This document shows positions 21,635-32,506 of a stretch of 64,000 nt of DNA, piece after piece; the first letter of the stretch is position 1; every line of letters starts with the position of its first letter. The translations under genes and the position numbers were made by a program. The notes beneath the pieces are model-generated. The model saw only the letters and a program-made list of their open reading frames with translations, did no database searches and was not told the DNA's origin. The DNA comes from Adiantum capillus-veneris (taxonomy: Eukaryota; Streptophyta; Polypodiopsida; Polypodiales; Pteridaceae): positions 127,385,182-127,449,181 of the forward strand of contig CM043967.1 in assembly GCA_014529385.2 (NCBI GenBank), in the 5' to 3' direction.

Positions 21635-22489
21635 GTGTTATCTCCTTCAACCTAGCCTAGCGGGTCCACCTTCCAAAAATCACCTATAGCACTGAGTTCA
21701 AGAGGTAATTTTAAAATCCCTATGTACACACATTTCCCCATGAATCAAATGATTGCTTTTCCTTCATAAACATGTAACTTTTTTTCAAAATTTTATATTT
21801 TAATCCGAGTTTTAAATGTAATTTTGTTACCTCTTTAAAACTATAAGAACCCCTCTCAATGAACTCCGGTGCTACACTTACACATTTTGAGGTGGATCCC
21901 CTGGCGATGTCGCCTTCGCCTCCTTGGACTTGCATGTGTTCACCTTCTTTTCCCCACTTCAAATTGTTTATTTGGTGCTCCTATGTTCATGACACCATGT
22001 TGACAACACGATGGTACGTGTCAAGGCTCGAGGGGAGAAGCCTTTTGGATAGTGTGAGCTTGAGGTAGGAACGTGAGACATGGGAGAAGGCGCAATGATG
22101 GCACAAGCAAGAGGTGAGGTGAGCGCTCAGGGAACCATATGTTTAATGTTTGAAAAGCCATGTCAACAATTAATTCCACGTCAAGTTTGGGTTGTGAGAA
22201 ATAGAAATAGCACCAGCTTCGACGTAAGGGTAAATTAGGGGTGAACTACGGGTGGGTAAACTAGGGTATGACTGTTTGCCGTGCCGACATATGTAATGAT
22301 GCACATTAGCGTGATCATAGGGCTTTCATGTGGCCACTAGTTTGACTCACAACCAGTGAGACCGGTGAGCTAGGGGTAGGTGAACTCGGGGCACCATTTT
22401 TGCCCCTTGTTCACCCTTAGTTCACCGGGCGATTGGACGGCTGAGATCAAAGCCACTCTGTGCCCCCAACTTTGGGCCTTATAGATACC
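20307..22489. other. Non-coding stretch with simple repeats
   Basis: No coding frame I can support. It holds two CATGACTAAGGTGCTT copies (about 20322 and 20347), a G14 run near 20409-20422, a (CA)n block near 20455, and a long C run of about 25 followed by (TC)n at about 21563-21635. Parts such as 20780-20900 look like an LTR leader but have no partner. Confidence 0.5.
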
Positions 22490-22499
22490 CCTTACTAAT

Positions 22500-22668
22500 T
22501 GACACCTCCTTTTGGGAGGTGGGATCACTGGCTCACGAGCATCAATTGATTGTGACTATTGGATTGCCTAGGGAATGCAAAAGATTCCCACTTTTTCGGA
22601 TCCGAGGCTTGAACCCACTACCCACTCCCCCACGGAACTGACTCTAGCCACTAGGCTATCACGGGTTC
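22500..22668 (-). mobile_element. tRNA-derived SINE
   Basis: Read on the minus strand it begins AACCCGTGATAGCCTAGTGG: box A, TAGCCTAGTGGCTAGAG, lies at 22642-22658 (plus coordinates) and box B, GGGTTCAAGCC, at 22606-22616, about 35 bases apart as in a tRNA-type RNA polymerase III promoter. No cloverleaf can be closed, and an unrelated body continues to about 22500, so it is a SINE rather than a tRNA gene. The head resembles plant Au-type SINEs (family knowledge). The exact 3' limit and target repeats are unclear. Confidence 0.65.
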
Positions 22669-23152
22669 ATTGAAAGGTATGTGTGGTAAGTTTATAGATC
22701 ACGACATCGCGGACAAGTTTACATCTAGTTCACACCTACTCACATTGAGTTCACACCAAATTTGGTGTGGTGTGAAGACCCTCCCAAGTTACACTTTGTT
22801 CACGCTCGGTGTGGTGCACATACCTCTCGAGTTCACACCTAGTTCAAACGGCGGTCGGACGGCTCGCCCGCCTCGAAACGCCGAATGTGGGCCATTGATC
22901 CCACCTCCCTAGTGACGAGGCCTGCGTCCATCAGACATTTGAAAACCACCAAAACCCACCCTTGTCTTTGACGTCGAAAATGTGAACTGCATGTAGTGCC
23001 TGTGATCAAATGATCACACGGCAACTCACTGGACTTGTTCACTTCCGTTCCGCAAGGTACGCTTCCATTGCGCGCTCTTGAATGGCTAAGACGTCAAACA
23101 AGTGAGATCAATTCAACTGTTTGAGCAAGAGATATATCTTCATCTTGACTGA
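22669..23152. other. Non-coding region upstream of PPR gene, AGTTCACACC repeats
   Basis: Several copies of a TAGTTCACACC-like word occur at 22.72-22.85 kb, one forming a perfect 18-bp palindrome, CACACCAAATTTGGTGTG, at 22752-22769. Related GTTCACC words occur left of the SINE (22.35-22.43 kb), so the SINE may have inserted in a repeat made of these words. No gene. Confidence 0.45.
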
Positions 23153-25345
23153 TGGAGGAGATCTTGGGCTCCATTTGTCTGCTTAGCCAGAGGCATAATC
23201 AAGCATTTTCCTTCTTGCAGTATTTGCCTAGCCTGCGAATCTGCGGCTTGCAAAGGCACCCATCAAACTATTCTTCCTGATGTCTCTGATTTAATCAAGA
23301 ACTTTAGAGCTCAGTGTCTGCTCGGACAGCTCCATGAAGCGCTTCAATTCCTCTATCATCTTGAAGAACGACGCTACCAGAGAAGCTCTCACACTTATGT
23401 TTGCCTCCTTCAAGGTTGCATACAATCAAATGCTTTACATGAAGGCCGGCTTCTTCATAGTCACCTAATAAAGGATGGATCGAACGGCAACGTGTTCCTC
23501 TATACCACCCTTGCTAATATGTATGCAAGATGTGGGTGCATTGAGGACTCACAGTCCGTATTTTATGGCATGCCTGAACGCAACGTTGTCTCTTGGAGCA
23601 TGATGATTGCAGCTTATTGTGCCCATGAAAAATTTAAAGAAGCACTCCATGTTTTCTGGGCAATGCAAAAGGATGGTCTCACTCCTGACCATGTCAATTT
23701 CATCAGTGCTTTCAAAGCATGTGCAGGGCTAGGAGACCTTAAAGAAGGAAAGAGAATTCATAAACTTTTAAAAAATTGTGAGATAAAGCCAAGTACTATG
23801 CTTGGAAATTCTCTGATGAACATGTATGTCAAATGTGGAAGTGTAGAGGATGCTCAACAGGTATTTGATTCCATGGAAGAACGCAATGCAGGCTCTTGGA
23901 GTGTAATGATTGGAGGCTACACTAAAATTGGCAAGGCAGGGGAGGCCATGCGCCTTTTCAATGAAATGCAGTCTACTGATGTTGAGCCAGATGATGTTAC
24001 CTTCTTGAGTGCCTTAAATGCATGTGCTGCCCTGGGAGATCTGATGCAGGCCAAGCAGATCCATGCCTGCCTAAAAAAGAGCGGAGTTAATCTCGGAAGG
24101 AACACACAGAATACGTTAGTTGATATGTATGCTAAGTGTGGAAGCTTGACAGAAGCATGGGAGGTTTTTGATGACATTCTTGAGCATGATATTGTCACGT
24201 GGAATTCCATGATTGCAGGGATTTCTAAACACGGACATTGTGAAGAGGCTCTCAAGCTTCATGGACAGATGATTATCGAAGGCAACTTAAGGGATCAGGT
24301 CAGTTTTGTCAGTATTATCAATGCATGCACATTAGGGGAAGATTTGGCACATGGCAAACAATTCCATTCTCAAATAGCCAAAACCAAAGGTTTTATAAAT
24401 GTTTTTGTGGAGAATGCGCTTGTTGACATGTATGCAAAGTGTGGCAGTCTCACGGAGGCACGGCACCTTTTTGATGGAATGCAAGAACTAAATGTGGTCT
24501 CATGGAACTCTATTCTTGCTGGATATGGAGCTAACGGGCTTGATGAAGAAGTTTTGAAACTCTTTGAGGAAATGCTTGAAAATGGTGTGAAGCCTGATGA
24601 GCTAACTTATGTGAGAATTCTTAATGCTTGTGCTACCAATACATCCCTTGAGCAGGGTTTGCAGCTGCACCATGATATTCTTTTAAGCAGGTATGAGCTT
24701 GATGTCTACATTGGGAATGCTCTTATTGACATGTATTCTAAGTGTGGCAGGATTGAGGATTCCCTGAAAGTGCTGAACCGAATGCTGATACGGGATGCCA
24801 TTTCATGGAATACGTTGCTTGCAGGTTTTAGCCAGCATGGTCTTGGCCAAGAAGCTCTTCAGCTGATGGTTCGTATGCTAAATGAAGGTGCCAAGCTCAA
24901 CCATGTCAGCTTTGTTGCTATCCTCTCTGCATGTAGCCATGCTGGACTTGTAGACGAAGGACGCTTCTACTTCAGTTGCATGCATCATGTTCATGGGGCC
25001 CAGCAAGCAGTAGAGCACTATGGGTGCATGGTGGACCTTCTTGGTCGCTCTGGCCATCTGCATGAGGCTGCAGCGATTCTCGAAGAAACGACACTTGATG
25101 CTAGTAGCATTGTGCTATGGAAAGCTTTGTTAGGTGCATGTAGGATTCATGGAGATGTCAATTTAGCTGCAATTGCAGCAGAACGTGTCCTTGTTATGGA
25201 TCCAAATGAGCCGGGGGTTCTCTGTTTGCTCTCAAATATTCATGCATCATTTGATGAAGGGGGGGATCAAGCAACAATGATCACACTTATGAATGATGAA
25301 AATCTTGAAGAAGCTGATTTTGGGAGTGATCTTGCATATGGTTAA
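23153..25345 (+). CDS. PLS-class pentatricopeptide repeat (PPR) protein, E-like C-terminus
   Basis: An open frame of 730 codons runs from the stop at 23150 to TAA at 25343. It has no ATG before 23519; the part before it (GCIQSNALHEGRLLHSHLIKDG) is clearly PPR sequence, so the true start must lie in an upstream exon (candidate acceptor TTCCTTCTTGCAG ending at 23220) or is lost. About five P-L-S triplets follow, with recurring MYxKCG, VVSWNxMIAGY and NACAxLxDLxxGKxIH motifs, then the end region CSHAGLVDEG, YGCMVDLLGRSG, WKALLGACRIHGD and LLSNIHAS. The C-terminus degenerates after this E1-type segment, with no DYW deaminase. Such proteins bind organelle RNA for C-to-U editing or processing, one base per repeat. 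Confidence 0.9.
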   Translation, partial: WRRSWAPFVCLARGIIKHFPSCSICLACESAACKGTHQTILPDVSDLIKNFRAQCLLGQLHEALQFLYHLEERRYQRSSHTYVCLLQGCIQSNALHEGRLLHSHLIKDGSNGNVFLYTTLANMYARCGCIEDSQSVFYGMPERNVVSWSMMIAAYCAHEKFKEALHVFWAMQKDGLTPDHVNFISAFKACAGLGDLKEGKRIHKLLKNCEIKPSTMLGNSLMNMYVKCGSVEDAQQVFDSMEERNAGSWSVMIGGYTKIGKAGEAMRLFNEMQSTDVEPDDVTFLSALNACAALGDLMQAKQIHACLKKSGVNLGRNTQNTLVDMYAKCGSLTEAWEVFDDILEHDIVTWNSMIAGISKHGHCEEALKLHGQMIIEGNLRDQVSFVSIINACTLGEDLAHGKQFHSQIAKTKGFINVFVENALVDMYAKCGSLTEARHLFDGMQELNVVSWNSILAGYGANGLDEEVLKLFEEMLENGVKPDELTYVRILNACATNTSLEQGLQLHHDILLSRYELDVYIGNALIDMYSKCGRIEDSLKVLNRMLIRDAISWNTLLAGFSQHGLGQEALQLMVRMLNEGAKLNHVSFVAILSACSHAGLVDEGRFYFSCMHHVHGAQQAVEHYGCMVDLLGRSGHLHEAAAILEETTLDASSIVLWKALLGACRIHGDVNLAAIAAERVLVMDPNEPGVLCLLSNIHASFDEGGDQATMITLMNDENLEEADFGSDLAYG

Positions 25346-27161
25346 GTAAAGCAGATGACTGTATGCTATCTTAAAGCAATGCATTCTCTTCTCAAATGAA
25401 ATGGTGCATTCTTGGCCTTTGGGGCCTCCCGGCAGTGAGTGGAGTCAGGGCCGGGGCTTCTTTTTCAAGTCTTGGTATAATTGTAACTCGACAGAACAGC
25501 TTCAAAAGTGGCATTGCCCTTCCTCGATAACGCAACCTTTTTCACTCACATACATGATACCTCCACTCAGTATGGTTATGACATGGACAAGCTACCCCCA
25601 CTCAGTACGATGTGCATGCTCCAGATGGCAGATATTTCCCTGCCATATGATAAGAACAAAGTCCTCAGACACGAACTCAGATAGAGATTTAGCAGAGAAG
25701 GCATGGGTAATACCTACACAACCTTCTAGGATGGCCACCTGTGCTGAACCAGAGGCCACACTATGTGGACAAATAACTCACACAGCATGGTAGTGATTGC
25801 ACTGCCCAGTTTATTGGCTGGTCGAGCAACGGGCGTCCTGTGACAGGCCAGACGCATTTCTTATGTAGACGTGCATACTGCAGAGACATTTGGGCAAAGT
25901 ACTCCACTCTGTTTGGAGGGCTACATATGTTTCTCTTAGAGATGAATCAGAATCAAGAGCGAGCACTGCAGACATGGGTATGAGAGAGCCTGAGAATAGA
26001 AATTGTACAACTCCAGTGTATGATCTCACCGACTACAGATTGAGGCTGGTCAAGCAGCAGGCATCACCACCAGGGCAGATTGTGCAAAGTGGATGTAAGG
26101 ACTGGCACATTTCACACGTTAATGCAAGGTAGCACATTGTGTTTGGTGGTGTGGTATATAGGTTTCTCTTAGAGATGTATCAGCATGAAGAGCAGCCAAT
26201 GTAGCCATGGTGTGTGAGAGGGCAGAGCAGTCATCCCCCCTTTTCTCTCTCAAAAGGAAGAGTGAAGATGTTTCAAGGTTGCAGTCACGCAAATGGCCCG
26301 TCAGAGTCTCACGTGGACATGGATTGGACCTCACACAAACATAGATAGCTGATCTTGGAAATCACAACATGTCACCAGCAACATAGCAACCACTTTGTCT
26401 TGCTGCTTACCTTGCCTGAGGCTATACTACAATTGCTTACAAATGACTCCCAAATGTATGATGCTATACACCCACCAAGGAGTGCAGGATGAAGTTGAGT
26501 AGGATTACAGTGATCATATTGATCACGTTGTTCTTACCCCATTCTGTAGGCATGCAGCAAGCCGTACTGGGTTATCCTCAAGGTTCCATACAACATTCAC
26601 CCATTACTACAGGGTGGGCTGACTTATTGATTTGCGTTTGACTCTGCTCTTTTTAAGAGAGATTACTCCACATGTCCACAGAGCATGTGACAAACTTCCC
26701 TTTTTGCATTGGCACCATGGATAATATGGGTTCCCCTTGTTCTGCTTGTCATTGACACCCTTGACAGATAGTCTATGTTGCAATATCTTCCATGGAAAAA
26801 GGTCTAACCACAAGCAGCTTTAGATTTAGACACCTTGGTAGACAATTTTTTTATCATGAACATGTGATAGTATATAGTTTTCTTTTGATCTTTTTGCTCC
26901 ATGTACTTAGCATATTTGCACTTACATGAGGGCTGCATACAAATTTATCTAGGGTTAAAAGTTGGATGGAGCATGGGCCAACTTTCCTTAAGTATTTGGA
27001 TTAAAAATTATATTTTCTTTCTTAAGCATGCTTGTGATATTTCGAAGGGAACAATCCATGTCGATGCATCTCTTTTTACAAATATCGTATTTGTTTGTCA
27101 AAGAACCTCTTGACAAGCATCCTACTACTATCTACTACTACAGTATATCTACTACCAAGAC
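25346..27161. other. Non-coding region downstream of PPR gene with diverged direct repeats
   Basis: No coding frame. A block around GTTTCTCTTAGAGATG recurs at 25929 and 26162, 233 bases apart, with about 60-70 bases of imperfect similarity to its right in each case. 26.34-27.16 kb is AT-rich without features I can name. The first part may be the 3' untranslated region of the PPR gene. Confidence 0.4.
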
Positions 27162-27375
27162 GACGGTGAGCCATCATTTTTTGCTTCCGAGCTCACCATC
27201 TGCTATGAGTCCCTCTCTCTGCCTCTCTCCCACGTCCGGAGGACGAGTCACGCACTTGATATATACTAGTCCCTCTCTCTCCCTCTCTATCTCTCTCCCA
27301 CGTCCAGAGAACGAGTCACGCACTCGTTATATGCTAAACGACGGTGAGCCGCCTTTTGGCTGAGAGCTCACTGTC
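27162..27375. repeat. Tandem repeat flanked by two related hairpins
   Basis: GACGGTGAGC at 27162-27171 pairs with GCTCACCATC at 27191-27200, and GACGGTGAGC at 27340-27349 pairs with GCTCACTGTC at 27366-27375; each 10-bp stem has one mismatch. Between them a unit of 60-68 bases, from AGTCCCTCTCTCT to ACGAGTCACGCAC, occurs twice (27208 and 27268). Confidence 0.7.
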
Positions 27376-27649
27376 TACGTCGAAAGGTATGATGTTAATT
27401 CACTGATCTGTTAGCACAACACCTGACATATATTCACAATTCAACGTAACATTGCAATGCCCACAAAATAAATCAAATAGTCCATAACAATTTATCACAA
27501 TACCAGAATCATTACATATCCCGGGGTTGCTCTCAATTGTTACCAAAACCAAACTAGCATCAAGGGTGGTCAACCACTGGTATAGTGGTCGATAGAGTCT
27601 TCTGTACTATTTTCATGTGCGGGTAGTGGTAAGGTCATGGTCTAGAATT
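27376..27649. other. Unassigned AT-rich interval
   Basis: Nothing recognisable. It may hold the degraded 3' end of the minus-strand gypsy element that follows. Confidence 0.3.
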
Positions 27650-28996
27650 AATTCAGGAGTCCGAATTTATTCACCATTCTTGATTAAGAGGGGATCAGTT
27701 GTGGAAGGGGTAACAAGAATAGGTCCTTTATGTGGTTTCAGTAAATTAACATGGAAGAAGTTGTGTATTTTTCAGTGTGAGGGAATGCCCAAGCGGAACG
27801 CATTGTCATTAATCTTTTCAAGGATTTTGAACGGGACATAAAATCAAGGGGCCAATTATACTTTGTGATGATTTTCTACACTTTTCAAGCATCGTTTTTC
27901 TATTCTAAGCTAAACGAGGTCATTTTTTTAAAAAGGCGTGGGTCTTCTTTTCTTATTGGCTTGTGCTGTGTATCTTTGTTTTGCTCTCTTAATGCAGTTG
28001 GTGGCTTCTTGTAAAATATGTGTATGGTCTCTTGCTAAACTGTATGTTATGGGACATCATGCTAATAATAGATATAAGGACACGGAGTTTCTTAGCATAG
28101 ATAATTTCAAAGGGTGCTCGGTTTGTGGTCGAGTGGGGTGTAATATTGTATGCAAATTTGTAGCATAGAGTGATATTGGTCCCATTTTGCGGTATTTATA
28201 GTCGTTTATGATGTAAGAAGGTCCATGATGGTGCTATTTGTTGCCTCTGCTTGGCCATTACTCTCAAGGTGGAAGGTGGATGTGAAGTCCATTGTAGATC
28301 ATAGATTTTTCGCTAATGAAACCCGAAAGTGATTGCAAAAGCGGCCATCTTTGTCAGAGAGGATAACTTTGGGAAAGCCATGGTAAGGGAAGATGAGTTT
28401 GAGAAAGAGTTTTGCAGCTTGTGGTGCGGATAAGGTCTTTTTGCAAGGTACAAAATATGCTTGCTTGCTAGAACGGTCAACTATTGTCTAGATATATCAA
28501 TTTGAGAGGAGGTAGTGGATAAGGTCCATTGATATTTGCTCCCAAGGACCCCTAGGAATGGGTAGATGCATTAAAAGACCATAAGACATACCATGATGAT
28601 GCTTAACTCTTTGACATCAAATTTAGTTATATCATGTCTCATGTCAGGCCAAAAGAAATGATATTTACATGCAACAAGTGTAGATTGTATTCCTCAATAA
28701 CCCATATAGGGTGGTGCATGCATTTCATTCATTGCCAGTTCTCTAAATGGTGTTGTGATGCATAGTTTTTTTTCAGGATAAAGAAATCCATTTTTCAAAA
28801 TGTAATGTTCAAAAGGAAGACCATTATTTTGATGTATTTTAACCCATGCACGTGAGAAATCCAAATCCATACCATATGTGTTAGGCATCGAATTGGTCGT
28901 TTGCTCTTCACTTACTTGTTGGATTGGAATTAGGATTGCAAGGAAACGCACATAGCTTGGAGAGGACAAAGGAAGCTCAAGGCACACAACAGAGTG
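27650..28996 (-). pseudogene. Element D: chromovirus-type Ty3/gypsy integrase relic
   Basis: Read on the minus strand from 28996 down, the sequence gives the end of RNase H, FLYPEKKLCITTPF and the H2C2 region (MNEMHAPPYMGY, then CKYHFFWPDM), integrase core pieces PYHGFPKVILSDKDGRF (second Asp) and ESNGQAEATNSTIMDL (Glu) near 28.25-28.40 kb, and a C-terminal domain remnant near 27.7-27.95 kb (GDLVWL-like, then FNV-like). Frames change often and stops are many, so it is a relic. It is cut at 28997 by the LTR of a copia element. Confidence 0.65.
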
Positions 28997-29148
28997 TGTT
29001 ACTTAGTGTGCAATGGAAAGATAGATAACCCTAGAATGAATGGACGTATATACAATGCACGGGGGAAAAAACCTCCTAAAGAGGGGAAAAATGCCTCGGA
29101 GGTCCTAAGTGTGTTCACACACATCACTACCACATGTATATGGTAACA
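28997..29148 (-). repeat. 3' LTR of copia element E, only 152 bp
   Basis: Plus-strand ends are TGTTACTTAG and ATATGGTAACA, giving perfect 6-bp terminal inverted repeats (TGTTAC/GTAACA). Just outside, on the element's sense strand, lies the purine tract CCAGGGGGGATT. A TATA-like GTATATACG lies near 29046-29055. The flank on the other side is element D. Confidence 0.75.
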
Positions 29149-29159
29149 AATCCCCCCTG

Positions 29160-32138
29160 GAGTGATGCGGTGAACGAGAGCTGGCACATAAATAAAGGGA
29201 ATTTCCATGGCCTGAGGACATGATGAGTCCACAAAGGGGAGTAAGTGCAAAGCTTTGCGGAAAGCTTCGGACTTCTCACGAGACAATGCCTTTGTGAAAA
29301 GATCTGCAAGGGTGTCCTGTGTTGGCACATAAGCCATGCCGATATCTCCTGCTGAGAGCCTCTCTTGACATAGTGATAATGCACCTCAATGTGCTTTGTG
29401 CGAGCATGAAAAACTGGGTTCCTCGCAATTGCTAAGGCGCTCTAACTGCGAGTGTAGATAGTGTTAGTAGTGTCCTGTCCAACACCTAAATCAGCCATAA
29501 GGCGTTTGAGCCATACACACTTAACTGTACCTGTGAAGATTGCCCTCTACTTAGCCTCACAACTAGAAGTGGCCACAATAGGTTTCTTCTTGCTCAACCA
29601 TGATATACATGAACTGCCAAGCATGAAACAAAAACCGCTTATGGACACTCGCGTGTCAAAACAACCAGGCGAATCTGAGTCCCAAAAAGCATGTAAGTTT
29701 GGCGGCAATGATCCCCCCTTGGGATAAAACAAGCCAAGATGTAAATGCCACTCAAGTAGCGGAAAATCCTCTTGACAGGTATACATAAATGAGTCATCCA
29801 ACAACAATTTGGTAAAGAGTGACATCTGCAGGATCACCAGCATCATGAATAATCAATTTCAAACTTGTTTCCATGGGAGTGGCAATAGGTTTGTAATCCT
29901 CAAGTCCAAACTTACATAGCTATGTCTCTATGTAACTTTTCTTACACAAGGCAATACCACCATCACACTTCTTAAATTGTATACCAAATTAATGATGCAA
30001 CAGTACCAAATCTTTCATCTTGAAAGTAGCATTCAAATCAGGCTTACGTAAAGAACCACAATGAGAAGTACATCACCCTCACGCTTTACATACAATGTAC
30101 TTTCTCTTGGACTGTTACGAAAGACTCATTTGACCAAATGAGTGTCAGCCTTCTCATACCAAGCACGAGGATATTCCTTCAACCCATACAAAGCTTTGTT
30201 ACATTTGCACACCTTATCCTCTTGTCCTTTCAACCACGAGGCTGCGTTACATAAACTTCCTCAAATATGTCGCCATTCAAGAAAACAGTAAGAATGTCTA
30301 ATTGATGTACATTCCAACCAAAATGATCCACCAATGCACATAAAAAATTCACAATACCCATATGACAAGTGGGAGAAAAAATCTCTTCATAATCTATGCC
30401 TTTTTGATGTGCATAACCCTTTGCAACAAGTCGAGCCTTTTAGCGATCAATCTCACCATCTGGCGTGCATTTCAACTTGTAAACCCACTTCGTACCAATG
30501 GCCTTTTTGCCAGAAGTCAAATCACATAAAGTCCATGTGTCATTTTCTATAAGTGCACCATATTCTGATTGCATGGCAGCCATCCAAATTTTTGAATTTT
30601 GTGCTTCATCAAAAGATAGAGGTGTCTCAACATCATGTAAGCTAGACACAACCAAAGCATAACAATCTGACACATAAGATACATGGCGAGATCCTGAAGG
30701 AGTATGACTAGACAAAGGTGCATCCAATTTACTGTCACGCAATGTATGTACCAGCCATTTTGGCATACCTCTAGCCTGCTCATTTTCAACCCTTTCCTCA
30801 TCGAGTACAGCATGTACATCTACATCAGTAATAGGCTGATCTGTAACATTTTCAGAAACCCCCATAGGTTGTACATTTGCCTTATTGGAAGTTACATTCA
30901 AACTTCCACCACTGAAAAGAGGCAACAAACAGTCATAAATGTCCTGTGAGCTGACATTACTGTCTCTAGTACATGACAACAAGGGCTGAATAGAATCTTT
31001 CACAAACACAACATCCCATGAGACCAAGATACTCTTTGTTTGCGGATGATACAACATGGAGCCTTTGATTTTAGTACTATAACCAACAAAAATACATTTG
31101 ATAGCCTTATCATCCAATTTTTTGCGTTGTGTTTGTGGCATCAATGCATATGCCAAACAACCAAAAACACACATGTGCTCAATAGAAGTCTTTCTATAAT
31201 GCCATGCTTCATATGGAGTAATAGACTACAAAGCTTTCGTAGGACACCTATTTAGTACATAAGTGGCACACATGATGGCTTCAAGACAAAAAGAATGCGA
31301 CAAAGCTTGACTTTTGACCATACATCATGCCATTTTCATAAGTGACCTGTTTTTCCTATCAGCAACACCATTTTGTTGAGGCGTATAAGGAGCTCTACAT
31401 TGGTGTTTTATCCCACGACTAGCTAGAAATGCATTAAATTCATGAAACATATACTCCCCCCCTCGATCAGAACGGAGGGTGCCCATAGTACATTTCAAGA
31501 CATTTTTAGCCATAGCCAAAAATTATTTGAAGCACATAAAAACTTCGAACTTCAATATAAGCCAAAATACCCATGCATGCCTGGAGTAATCATCAATGGA
31601 AGTCACAAAGTAAAGGTGATTTCCCAAGGACAGAGTTTGCATGGGTCCACAGACATCACTATGCCCAAGTTGCAACCTGCATGTGGCCCTAACTGAACCA
31701 TCCTTTGGAAACTTAGAACGTTGCATCTTACCCAAAATACAACCTTCACAAACATGTTTGGTAGGTGCTTCAAGAGGCGGCAAAGAAGCAACCCATATCA
31801 TATTTCTAAAAATGCAACAAACTGGCAAAATTCAGATGCCTAAAACGTGCATGCGAAAGTTTTGCATCTGAAATAGCCTTAGAATCCACAACTACATTTG
31901 CAAAATTTTACCCACACTTGTCATACAAAGTGAGCTTATACAGCTCACGACATAATATGCAAGATGCAACAATTTCATCACCAAAACTGAGATCATGTAC
32001 TGTACATTTGTCATCCACAAACTTGACTACTAGCCCAAGTCTAGCAAGTGCAAATACAAACAAAAGATTCTTCTTGATCCCAGGTACATAAAGTGCATCA
32101 ACAAGTGTAAAGGAACTGCCATGCGCCATTAGGGCCAA
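29160..32138 (-). pseudogene. Copia pol: pre-integrase, integrase, RT, RNase H
   Basis: From 32138 down: LVDALYVPGIKKNLL (GAG-pre-integrase), CEGCILGKM finger remnant, HSDVCGPM (first Asp) near 31.68 kb, LRSDRGGEY (second Asp) and PQQNGVADRKNRS (Glu replaced by Asp) at 31.3-31.5 kb, the FGCLAYALMP post-core segment from 31174, then RT from 30.6 kb (AMQSEYGALIENDTW, GTKWVYKLK, stop, KARLVAKGY, NGDIFEEVYVTQP). RNase H ends with SSCEAK near 29.55 kb and YVPTQDTLADLFTKAL at 29.3 kb. The catalytic YVDD region is not intact and several stops and frame changes occur, so it is non-functional. Confidence 0.8.
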
Positions 32139-32506
32139 AAATGACTCAAAAAGGGTTGTGTAAGGAATTGGTTAACTTACTAATTAGCAGAGCCGTTTAT
32201 GGTCAAAACGGCTCCAATTTGACCGTTTTGGTCATTTAAAGCATATCTACGCAATCTAAAGCGTATCTAGGTACATATCTTTAAATATTTAAAAAGATAT
32301 CGTTTTCTTCACCTTCCTTTGCGGGTCACCTCGAAATTTGTTCTCATTTACTTCACTTGGCGGCAAAAAGTTGTTTCCACTTTCGAATCACTCAACCTCT
32401 CTTTTTTCTCTCTCATATTTCACGAGCTTTCTCTCTTCTTTTCTGATGCGCCTTGTTAAGCTACTACATTATCTCAATTATTCTTTCTGTGTGTTCATTA
32501 CTTACA
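32139..32506. other. Upstream region of the transposase-like locus, with hairpin
   Basis: A 9-bp stem, GAGCCGTTT (32190-32198) with AAACGGCTC (32206-32214), closes a 7-base loop and is followed by another ACCGTTTTGG word. It could mark a transposon end, but no matching copy was found near 35.0 kb. The remainder is AT-rich. Confidence 0.35.

Larger units (their letters stand above)
28997..32138 (-). mobile_element. Element E: Ty1/copia retrotransposon, 5' truncated
   Basis: On the minus strand: pre-integrase region, integrase, RT, RNase H, purine tract and 3' LTR, the order that defines Ty1/copia. The 5' LTR and gag are missing past 32138, where a transposase-like locus begins soon after. The element interrupts element D exactly at 28996/28997. 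Confidence 0.8.

Noticed and set aside
22606-22668. Possible tRNA gene
   Set aside because: Boxes A and B are present but acceptor, anticodon and T stems cannot be closed; a SINE explains it better.
29461-31871. Several plus-strand frames across the copia element
   Set aside because: Antisense shadows of minus-strand integrase, RT and RNase H sequence.
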